Shown one piece after another: positions 53,941-64,000 of a stretch of 64,000 bases of DNA. Origin of the DNA: Casuarina equisetifolia (lineage: Eukaryota > Streptophyta > Magnoliopsida > Fagales > Casuarinaceae). The number at the start of each line of letters is the position of its first letter. Position 1 is the stretch's first letter. The notes beneath the pieces were generated by a model. It did not search any database and was not told the origin of the DNA. It saw only the letters and a program-made list of their open reading frames with translations. The stretch lies in contig CM052361.1 of NCBI GenBank assembly GCA_028551475.1, forward strand, positions 13,895,501 to 13,959,500, read 5' to 3'. The translations under genes and the position numbers were made by a program.

Positions 53941-54541
53941 GATATTTTATGTGTGTAAAGTTGCATATTATTGAATTTAATTTATTTGAGTGATTAGCTC
54001 TCACTTAGATGATTTGATTTGCATGTTAGAAACCAATAAAAAATAACATGCAATTGCTTATTGTAATATGCAACTATAGATTAATATGGATAGATATATA
54101 TCATATGGTTTATGTGACTTTAGGTGTAAATTGGAATATTCATAAATCTTAATGCACTTAGTTCATTTTAATTCACATATAGAAATATAGTAAGTTAATG
54201 AACTAAGTAAGTTTGCGATACCTAGACATAAGATAATAAATAAATTAAGAAATTTCACCATCACATAAGTAGAATTAATCTTGCAAGCATAAATAATTGA
54301 TATTAGTACCTAGTAGTTAGGTGAAATCGGATGTTCTAACATGTTTCATTTATCAAGTTTAGATTAAATTTAGTTGTTTAATCTATGTTTTATCATTTTG
54401 ATTTATTAGATAAATTTTAGAAACTATTCACCATTAATAATTAGTTGGCATAGTAATTACCAAACTCTATGAGACAATATCTTACTCATCATTGTATTAT
54501 TTGTTTAACATGTACACTTGCATGTAAGATTTTACCGAACA
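53939..54541 (+). repeat. 5'-truncated LTR of a D-like element (relic J)
   Basis: It aligns with the last ~600 bp of the D LTR (24745-25360), beginning GTGAGATATTTTATGTG and ending TTTTACCGAACA. The primer-binding-like AATGGTGTTGTTGTCGGGA (54546 on) and leader follow. The 5' part of the LTR is missing at the junction with relic G. Confidence 0.75.
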
Positions 54542-54689
54542 AGTTAATGGTGTTGTTGTCGGGAATTGGTTTTTTTACTACTAATTAATATTAATATTGA
54601 ATAGCTTATAAGTTTAATCTAGCTATTGTTTCCTTTATCTTATTTTATTTTATTTTCCTTGCAAAAAAATATTTGATTGTTAAGCTACA

Positions 54690-54862
54690 AGGATGGAGAG
54701 AAATTATGGTATATATGGGATTTTAAAAGACTACATTGTACCAACGTTTTGGAATGCCACATTAAGCTTCTAGAGGCTTGAAATTTTGGCAAACAACTTT
54801 GAGATCAAACTAATATTCATCTAGATGCTGCAAAACTCATTGCAATTTACTGGGCTGCCAAA
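54690..54862 (+). pseudogene. Relic J gag start, broken by NUPT 2
   Basis: The region matches element D gag from ATGGAGA (54693) through the segment encoding the capsid start (compare MLQNSVQFYGLPNDDPN in B). The last 114 bp (54749-54862) are repeated after the plastid insert (55707-55820). Confidence 0.75.
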
Positions 54863-55064
54863 ATAAAATAATTGAAATTAGGTCATATTTAAAAAGTATT
54901 CCTTTCTTTTCATTTTCAACTTATTTATCATTTAGATCTAATCTTTTTTGTCTGTTCTGGCTCGGCTACCCCCCCCTAGCCGAGCCGTTTCCTTTTAGGA
55001 TACTGAGCCGGACAAAACCAATAAAATAAAATAAAAAAAACAAATCAATTCGCTGATTAAAAAA

Positions 55065-55157
55065 GGGAGAGAGAGAGATTCGAACCCTCGATAGCTCTTT
55101 GTTTTGAACTATACCGGTTTTCAAGACCGGAGCTATCAACCACTTGGCCACCTCTCC
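55065..55157 (-). tRNA. Plastid-type tRNA-Ser(UGA) in NUPT 2
   Basis: A 93-nt minus-strand tRNA starting GGAGAGGTGGCCAAGTGG, with anticodon TGA in CGGTCTTGAAAACCGG, a long variable arm, T-arm GGGTTCGAATC and 3' end TCTCTCC plus a discriminator base. Two or three bases differ from the usual plastid form. It is unlikely to be expressed from the nucleus. Confidence 0.85.
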
Positions 55158-55561
55158 GAAAGACTATTTATATTTTATTTTTTATTCTAGCGAATAGAAC
55201 ATGGCTATATAAGTTCATATCATTATTGCCTATAGAAAGCTATTCGGCGGGTGTGAATCTATGGGTCTATCTATGTATCTGTATATGTCTATCCGTATAT
55301 ATACACGATCCAGCGGGCCCTTTTTGTTTGTGAAGTAAAAAAAAATACCTTTGGTCTCATGCCTTAATTTTATTTTAATAAATTTAATAAAGTGGTAAAA
55401 GTCAAAGGCGGTAATAAGTCATATAGCATCAATAGGTTCATGGTAAAAACCCCTCTATGATAGATTTTATTACAATGTTTGGCTGATACAATTTTTTGGC
55501 CAATACCGATAAAGGGATCAAATGGTATATAGTTCTTTTGTTGATAGATTGGAGGATTTGA

Positions 55562-56035
<474 letters not shown>

Positions 56036-57165
56036 ATCAGCAGTAAAATAACCAATTCCCTGCAATAGCGCTAAAATCTTGTTTGATGAAATTCTAAATG
56101 CAAGTAAACATGTCGAACAAGTAATATAATGATAAGAAAGTATATTGTCCCACAGAGATTGATGAATACTAGACTAATTAAGTACCAACAACGAACTAAT
56201 CATAAAATTTATCTAGCAAATCAAAAGGAAGTTAATGATGAAATAAAATTTAAAATTTTCAAAACAAAATTCAAGACTAATTGAAATTAAATCCAAATAA
56301 GAAAGATCAATATGATAAACATGTTAGAGCATCCGATTTCACCATAACTACTAGATATGAATTTCTATAGTTTATGCCTACAAGAATGATAATACCTATG
56401 TGGTAGTGGAATTTCCTAATTTATTTACTATCCTATATCTAGATATAGCAAACCTATTTAGTTTATTAATTCACTATATCTCTATATATAAACTGAAACA
56501 AACCAAATGCATTAGGATATGTGAACATTTCTAGTTTATAATAAATCTTTTGATCATCTTATCATCTAAAGCTATACAAATAACATGGTATATGTCTATC
56601 CATATTTAATTCATGGTTATATATTATAAGAAGTAATTGCATATTATTACCTCTTAATCTCAAACATGCACATCAAATTATTCAAGTAGTAGCCAATCAT
56701 TTAAGAGCATTAAGCATAATAATATATAACTTATATAAATAAAATATCTTGCAAAACATAAAAACTTACAAGATTCACATCATTATAGTTAGGCTATATC
56801 ATCGCTTTAACAAAAGGAATTTAGAACATAATGAAATAATAAACCAAAAAAAATGGTAGAAATTAAGAAAAATATCTTAAATAAAGAAAAACAGGAAAGT
56901 TGTCACCACACTGTCTTCTCTTCAAGAATTCTCCCTTAATTTTCTTATTTCTTCCTTAGTTTCAGCTGCACATTCTTTTCTCTCTCTCTTTTCCTTTTTT
57001 TTTTCCCTCCTTATGCAATGCTCCTCCCATATATAGGGTTTAGGATTTAGAACTATCTCCTTATTCTAATAGAAGTGGGTTTTGGATTCCCAAGACAAAT
57101 GAGTTTTGAACTCCTATATTAATTGGACTTTAGACTCCTAAGAGGACTAGGTTTTTTAATTATTT
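56036..57165 (-). repeat. Minus-strand B-family LTR fragment F1 with 44 bp of leader
   Basis: 56036-56079 is the reverse complement of the leader and primer-binding region (TTGCAGGGAATTGG). From 56080 the LTR end follows (TTTCATCAAACA on the minus strand), and the copy runs to about 57165 (GGACTAGGTTTTTTAATTAT), about 300 bp short of the LTR start. The E copy has the same text at about 35480-35500. Confidence 0.75.
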
Positions 57166-59079
57166 AAATGACTTTTATCTTACCCTTAGCCTAACATTAC
57201 AAGCTTATGAAAATCCTATTGATTATTGATTAGATGATTGGCTTACATTAGTGGAAAGAGGAATGAAAGGCAAACCTATGAGATTTGATTAAAGGTTTTG
57301 AAAAGTTGCATATTAATGTAGATCTATTTAGAGTACTTGTAATTGAGAAAAACTACGGATTTACACACATATACGTGATTGATGTAGTTAAGAATTTATT
57401 TTACTTCATAAACCATATTTGGATGAAAATTATATTTTTTTTTGAATGGTTAACTTGAGCAATTATGGGAGAATATTATGTAAGGATTGGTTGTGATATA
57501 TTGTTTAGTATTTTTGCTCAAAGATAAGTAAAATATTAAGTTTGAGGGTATTAATAACTTTATTTTGTATAGGGTTATTATGACTAGTTTAGGCTTCATA
57601 TATTATAGTATTTATTAAATTATATGTGTATTTATTTATATTTATGAAACTTTTGTTTGTTTATGCACCAAACCCCAAAAGGAAGAAAATGAAGCAAAAT
57701 AGAAAGAAAAAGTATAAGGAAAAGAGAAAAAAGAGAGAGCAAAAAGTGAAAAGAGGAGATTGTCGGGGAAGTGAATATTCGGAAAGAGTCATGCAAACAA
57801 GAAGGGAGAGAAAAGAGAGAGAGTAGGCTAGAGAGTGGCGACAGGGGTGCTCACTGAACCTCAGACGTGACGTGCAACAGCTCACGTCTCAAGCAGAGAG
57901 TGCAATGGTCATGCCACAACTGACCGCTGACGTCCTTTTCCAATAAGAAATGAAAAACCCATTTGAGTTTCCAGCTAGATTTTAGCTATTTCCAGCCAAA
58001 TTTGAGCTTTTTCAGTGAGGAGTGATTTTCGAATTGTTTTGTGTAGTTTCCAGTGGTGGAGTGATTTCCGATGAAGAACGGCAAATGCCGTCTTGGCTTA
58101 TTTTCTGACAGATTTGCATGTTTTTCAATAGATTTGCTTGATTATTGGGTAGTTCGGCAATGTTGGCTTGCTTCCAATGGTTTTTTGTGAAGAACGGCGG
58201 TGGCACATGGTGGTGTACGCGAGAGTGTAACAGCTTATGGTGGCATGTGACAACAGTGCGTGGCAGCACATGCAACTTGTTTTCTTCCTCTTTTTCTGGG
58301 CAGCTTCTTCTATTCTTCATTATGTGCAGATGATAGCTTTCATGTTTTAATTTAAATAATTCTTTGTTCAATTTCTAGCATTGTTTATGTTTGTGTACAT
58401 ATGATGTTTTAGTTTACTTCTATTAGAGTTATAATATAACTTAATTATGATGGTATGAAGTGAATGATTATGATATTTTGTGATATATTTTATGTATGTG
58501 AAGTTTCATATTACTAAGTTTAATGCGTTTAAGTGATTAACTACCACTTAGATAATATGATTTGCATGTTAGAGATTAATAGGAAATGACATGCAGTTGT
58601 TTTTTGTAATATGCAATCATAGATTAATATTAATAGACATATACTATATAATTTGTGGTTTTAGGTGTAAATTGAAATATTTATAAATTTTAATGCACTT
58701 ATTTCATTTTAATTCATATATAGAGATATAATAAGTTAATGAATTAAGCAAGTTCACTATACCTAGACATATGATAATAAATAAATTAAGAAATTTTGTT
58801 ATCATATGAGTAGAATTAATCTTACAAGTTTAAATAATTGACATTAGTACTAAATAATTAAGTATAATTAGACACTCTAACATATTTTGTTTATCAAATT
58901 TAGATTAAATTTAGTTGTTTAATCTATGTTTTAGCATTTCGATTTGTTAGGTGAATTTTAAGAACTTTCACCATTAGTAATTAGTTGACCTAGTAATCAC
59001 TAATCTCTATGGTATGATATCTTACTCATCATTGTATTACTTGTTCAATATATACACATGCATGTAAAATTTCATCAAA
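57166..59079 (+). repeat. Plus-strand D-family 3' region and LTR
   Basis: 57166-57551 matches D's 3' non-coding region (compare 23320-23850), then an LTR begins TAATAACTTTATTTTGTATAGG at 57552 (TG changed to TA) and ends TTCATCAAAT near 59079. The junction with F1 lies at the shared TAAATGACT. There is no partner 5' LTR nearby except relic J at 53939. A purine-rich tract at 57680-57830 resembles the one in B. Confidence 0.7.
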
Positions 59080-59707
59080 TAGTAGCTAATCAATTAAAAA
59101 CATTAAACACAATAATATGTAATTTTATATAAACAAAATATCTTAAAAAAGATAACAATAAGAATATTCATATCATTATAATTAAGTTATATCATAATTT
59201 TAACAAAAGTAAACTAAAACATAATGAAATAATAATAAAGAACAATAATAAGAATTAAATAAGGTATCTTGAACTAAAGAACAAGAAGTTTTTCATCCTT
59301 TTTGTCTTCTCTTTAAGAAAATTTTGAATTCTTAGCATCTCTCTTGAGTTATGAGGATTTTTAATATCCAAAATAATTGAGTTTTAAACTCTTATTTTAA
59401 TTAAGCTTTGAACTACTAACATGATCAAGTTTTTTAACTATTTAAAAAACTCAACAACAATATAAGATCTAATAACAATTCTCCAAAGTCCAAGCTTATT
59501 TTGACTCTCTTAATCTTGATATTCTGACCATATTTTGCCACAATAAGTATCAAATTCTCTTTGCTTATTCTTTTTCTCTATACCTCATTATATTACATAA
59601 ACAAAACAAAGTTAAGTAAACAAAAAACAATTCAAATATTTTCTCACAAGCATTAAAGTTATTTATTGTCTAAAATAGGTAAAAACTCTATAAAAATAAA
59701 GTTATCA
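59080..59707 (-). repeat. Minus-strand B-family LTR fragment F2
   Basis: Reverse complement of the LTR 5' half, from AGTAGCTAATCAATTAAAAAC to the LTR start (AAAGTTATCA at 59707). It overlaps F1 in LTR coordinates, so F1 and F2 are two different LTR copies rather than one split LTR. About 170 bp of the middle are deleted relative to E. Confidence 0.7.
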
Positions 59708-60222
59708 TCAATCACCTTTTTAAAGGTCCAAGTAGCTTATTGTTGCTTTTCTAAAACCTTAGCATGTGGGGACTCCAATCTCTTGAAGTCATGCATGAGT
59801 TTCCGAGTCACTCCATTAACGTTTTGCACTAAAACAGAGACTCTTCTGGAAAGATTTTTTTTCATCTTGGGCGTAACTTTCTTCGGCTCAGTCGTACGTT
59901 CGGTTCGACGACCGAGACCACAACAGGATCGTTACAGGATTGTCACAAGAGGTAGAAAATTTTGTTTCATTTTGTCCAGGATTTAACGGCCAGAGCCAAC
60001 AAAAGATACTAGTCACTGGTCAAAAAAGCTTTTCATAAGGACCTCAAAAGAAGCATCTTTTTTCACAACAAAAAATAAAATAATAGGAAAACTCAACCAA
60101 TCATATAATAGTCGGTGGCAGCAAGAGGCCGGGCTTGACAAATGGACCACAACCAAGAGAAACTTCCGGGCCGAGTTTTAAAATATATCAACATTTCTAC
60201 ACATGTATGGATGGATGAGCAG
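59708..60222. other. 3' flank of the syntaxin gene
   Basis: No repeat is recognised here. The part nearest 60222 should be the 3' UTR of the minus-strand syntaxin gene. No clear polyadenylation signal could be singled out. Confidence 0.4.
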
Positions 60223-63200
60223 CTATGCACCCTTGCTACTGCTCCATGGCTTGAAAACGGCCACAATTATGATTGCTACGATGACGAGAAGGATGATAAT
60301 TGCAATGCACATCCACTTTCTAGAGTTCTTCTGCAGCTTCTTTGCCTTCTGTAGTGCATTATTCCCTTGCTGCACATGATCTACTGCAGTTGAGACCTGA
60401 AAAGAACAGTGGAAATACAAAAAAGTGACGAACCGTCGAAATTAACAACGTTACATTCCAAACTGAACTGAACTGTAGAAAGAAATCCATATAAATCATT
60501 CGAGAGATCAGTTCAAGGTCATTCAGGGCTTGATGGTCCCCGTATTGAATTCAATTAATGCTTTACACTGAACTGTAGAAAGAAATCCATATAAATCATT
60601 CGAGAGATCAGTTCAAGTACCTGTGATTCTATGTTGTCAAGCATTTCCCCCTGTGCATCCACCAACACTGCCATGTCCAGGAATATCTGCAACAAGTATC
60701 GAGTTTAGTAAAATCTTCATCCATAAATATGCTTCCTTCTCTCTCCAGGTCCAAAGATCGGTGTATTTGTACAACGCAAAAGTGAGGAGGAAAAAAAAAA
60801 GATTATGTTGAAGCTGTCCACTCGAAGAGTTCACCACATTATCCATCAAAGAAACCCAGCAAAAATCCCATTGAGAAGAAAAAGCTACTAACAGCATCAT
60901 AATCATCTCAAATGCATCAATTTGGCTTTGTTGCACTTTATAACCCTTACAATCAAAATCACTTTTGGGAATGCTCACTAAACAGGATATATAGAATACG
61001 TACATATATAGAAACCACTTTGAAACCTTAAAACACCACATGCTTTCCCTACCAAATAGCCACCAAATTACAAGCTAACAAGCCTTAAACATTTTGTCAT
61101 TAGTCGCCCCCAAAAACCAGCAACCTGTTTTGTAACCCTTCCTTTTGCGGCTAATTCTATTTTATAAAGTCACAAACAACCTATAAGCTTAAACCATAAT
61201 ATATCGCCCTAAGACCCAAACGTACAGCACCCTAAGCACACATCGAAGGATTTTACCGAATCTGTCTTTACAGTTGAAAAATTGTCTATTTCTACTTACC
61301 TCAGGAATTTAGCACAATCCGATATCAATTGACCGAAGAAAACTTGACTCTTCCACAAATCCTTTAAAAAATAAATACAAGAACCTTGTAGAAAATTGAG
61401 TACAACCGTTGGGCTTGGAGAGAAACTGATAATGACAAAGCTTTTAACTCAAATTGCCCAATGGAGGAACCAAGGCCCTCAGCATTTACTAGAGGACCAT
61501 GGTACCAAAATATGAGTCCAGTTCTAGGGCCTGTTTTATTCCTTGAGACTGATAGCAGATTTCAACTCTAGAACCTTATCATAGGCAACTAGACAACTAG
61601 CACTATCTGTGTGCTTATTTCCCATTACTAGGATTTCAAGACACCGCCGTGACTCATGAAGGCATCAGAGTTTGAGTTACTAGCCTTGAACAGCTACATG
61701 CACTTCCGTTTTAATGTGTAGACCCTCTATTTCACCCTTTCCTTCTGGTGGCCCACCGTTTTAATGTGCACGTCCCATTTGAAAAATGGAACTAATAAGT
61801 TGTGTGCCCTTTAATGACTCGAAGATCCTCTTTTATTGCTGTAAGAAGTTGTTACGCTGTGGACTTTGCCAGAGAACCTCTTAACACTTTGGCTTTAACA
61901 ATATTTCTTGTTGGCATGCTCAATATGGCTTAATGCCAGCCCCACTGTTGCATAGGACTTGGTGAAACTACAGCAGTAGAAATCGCGAAATGCTCAGCTC
62001 ATGACACCACAGCAGTAGACTAAGCTTTTGCTTGCATTAGCATACCACTGAATAGACTAACATAGAGATGGTAGATTACTTCATAAAGCAATAACCACAA
62101 AGTTGAATGTTATATAGGCAACAAATGTTTTTCCACTTAAAATTTACGGGAAATGAAATCAGGTAGAAGGTATCTGGAAATACCAGAACTCTAGGGGGCA
62201 TAGTCATAGGACAATATATCTCAATATGCATCAATGCAACAAACTCACTGTACCTGTTGCAAATCAAGAAGCTTCCTCTCCACTTCTCTAACCGCATCAT
62301 GGCGCTCATGAATTTCTGCTACAGTGGCCATTATCTGCAAACACACCCGATGCAAACAAAATGAGGTGACCAAAATGACTGACTTCTATCTTCATGTAAA
62401 TGCGGACATGGCGTGCACTGATCTGGAATACCTGGAGTGGCCCAAACCTTCCGGACAACACCCCAGCTCTCACCCCATTCCCAAACAAAAATGCAATTAA
62501 AAAGAATAAGTGAGAGAATCTAAGTATATTGAGTTTCTAGTACCACTAGCAGAAGGGTGGGATACAATCCGAACCTAAATTGTTTATAGAAAATGGTTGC
62601 TCCTGGGTTGGTACATAAGAAAGTTAATATTAAATCTGAACTAAAAGAGGAAAGGAATTAAAAACCTGGCCTCGCCCCTGTTCCTGAATTGCCTTCTGGA
62701 AAATTTGTTCACTATCTCCAGTCTCAATCAATCTCTCAATTGTCTGCATTTTGTTTCACTGATCAGTAAGAAGATCTCAAGAAATTTTAGATTTACTCAG
62801 GAACTTTAAGAGCTACAATTTTCACCTCTTCATCAGCTCGTGTGCCCGTAACTAACAATCGTGATGCCAGGCAATTCAAAGAGGTTAATCCTTCTCATGA
62901 AAAATCTGGCAAATCAAACTGCAGATAAATAACTTAAAGTTCTAACCTGTAAAGACACGCCTCTCAACAACCTCTCGATATTCTTGATGAATCATTTCCC
63001 GTAGAGTCTGCAGACATTTTTAACTGGAACTTTAGATGACCTGAGAACAAAAATGAGGGAGGAAAATATTATCCCAAAACCTATTTTTCTGACCCCCAAC
63101 CTGAAATTCAGCCATCTTGTCCTTCAACTTCTTTTTCAAAGAGCTGCAGTAAAAAAAATATAGAACAGTCATTTAGTTGAGTTGATCAGTAAAATCAGTT

Positions 63201-64000
63201 GAACCATGAAAATATGAAAAAGATGGTGAATGAAAAGATTCCAGGCTATGAAACTGCATCGCAGAATTTCAACTTAATGACAATGAGTGACTTTCTCGTC
63301 AACTCCCCTTCCGATAGCACAGTATATTATTCATTTGCTCTGCGCTTTGGCCAAATCCGATTAGATTCAGTGATTCATGTTTTGAATATTCATTTCCATT
63401 GCTTGCTGTCACCTAAAGATATGATGATGAAATATAGAACCACTTTTTCTCTCTTACCTCCCTTGCGTCATAACTGCACAAGAAAAATATGGTACCAAAT
63501 TCACAGATAAAACTAACAGTTTCTTTTTACTTTTTCTTTTATAGACCATGATAAATAAAACACAAAAGCCTTTATTCCTGATAAAATGTACAAAGTAAAC
63601 GGATGCCAAATTTCTCATGAATTTCAGGATCCAAAGAAAAACTAAGAAGCTTCACAAGATCATCCAATTTCATGTGAAAGATTTAATAAAGATAAAACCT
63701 CTGATAACAAAACAAGCAAAACCCGTATTGCCTTTGCAAAATAATTGAAATTGCAAGTATTTTGTCTGCTAAAATTGTAAGTATTTTGAGGAGAAAACTA
63801 TTTATGATATCATAATAACAGTTTGTTCTCTTCTTTTTCGTAAGTTTAGTCATACCATAGCCAAAGCAAGAGAAGAAAGGGGGTGAGAGTTGGGTTTGTG
63901 AAGAGGAGGCCAGGATTTATTATAACTCACACAGTTGTTGCTATTCTTGTGCGGTCTACTGCTGTTCCTTTTCCACAGCCAGGCTTCTGCCTATTTGCTA
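60223..64000 (-). CDS. SYP132-like Qa-SNARE syntaxin, 3' eight exons (5' end outside window)
   Basis: Coding exons on the minus strand: 64000-63931 (partial), 63143-63101, 63007-62947, 62851-62826, 62743-62666, 62334-62254, 60686-60621 and 60396-60223 (stop CTA at 60223-60225). All introns are GT-AG and the frame is kept across every junction. Residues in order: [20 protein letters not shown], then [14 protein letters not shown], then [45 protein letters not shown], then the SNARE core [20 protein letters not shown], whose DAQGEM glutamine is the zero layer. The C-terminal anchor is [20 protein letters not shown]. Such syntaxins act at the plasma membrane, pairing with SNAP33- and VAMP72-type partners to fuse secretory vesicles. 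No damage is seen; it looks functional. The last intron but one is 1567 bp, with no element recognised inside. Confidence 0.9.
60467..60617. repeat. 51-bp exact direct repeat in a syntaxin intron
   Basis: 60467-60517 and 60567-60617 are identical, exactly 100 bp apart with 49 bp of unrelated sequence between. The second copy ends three bases from the splice donor (exon edge 60621), so the first ~50 bases of the intron are duplicated further into it. In the gene's sense the copy includes TTTCTTTCTACAG, a possible decoy acceptor. Confidence 0.9.

Noticed and set aside
63199-63510. Plus-strand 103-codon frame inside the syntaxin locus
   Set aside because: It lies in the intron between exons 63931 and 63143 of the minus-strand gene and has no recognisable motif.

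Overview
This is nuclear DNA from a land plant, probably a dicot. It is AT-rich, carries a syntaxin gene with GT-AG introns, and is packed with Ty1-copia and Ty3-gypsy LTR retrotransposons. It also holds two insertions of plastid DNA (NUPTs). No bacterial gene, operon or CRISPR array is present. I cannot name the species.

Layout. 1-3.07 kb: decayed minus-strand copia reverse transcriptase and an LTR. 3.07-26.7 kb: nested retrotransposons. Copia element A holds a solo LTR (4534-5307) and a complete Athila-like Ty3-gypsy element B (7523-18094, 5-bp target duplication AACAC). Copia element C holds element D (18526-25360), a B relative that has lost pol. 26.7-33.4 kb: a minus-strand Ty3-gypsy pol relic (I), split by a copia solo LTR (27604-29376, duplication ATATT) and by a gag/protease-only element K (29959-32711). 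34.4-38.7 kb: a minus-strand B-family solo LTR (E), split by a young non-autonomous element L (35549-38442, duplication CCAAG). 39.9-43.9 kb: a host gene encoding a Lys/Glu/Asp-rich KED-like protein. 45.3-49.3 kb: a mosaic NUPT made of trnS-GCU/psbI, ycf15/ycf2, a 500-N gap, trnC-GCA/petN and part of 23S rRNA, sitting in the LTR of copia element H. 49.3-51.4 kb: decayed H coding region. 52.3-53.9 kb: copia relic G. 53.9-59.7 kb: rearranged B/D-family pieces in both orientations, holding a second NUPT (trnS-UGA and truncated psbZ) flanked by a 114-bp direct duplication of its target. 60.2-64.0 kb: the 3' eight coding exons of a plasma-membrane Qa-SNARE syntaxin (SYP132-like) on the minus strand, running off the window end.

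How it fits together. Only two loci look like working host genes: the KED-like gene and the syntaxin. Everything between is transposon and organelle-DNA debris whose nesting gives a relative order of events. B is younger than A; D is younger than C; K and the 27.6-kb solo LTR are younger than I; L is younger than E and looks like the most recent insertion. Several non-autonomous derivatives (D, K, L) keep gag-like sequence and LTRs but no pol, so they would have depended on enzymes from related elements. The target duplications, LTR boundaries, duplications and splice sites were read directly by eye; family and clade names rest on motif recognition.
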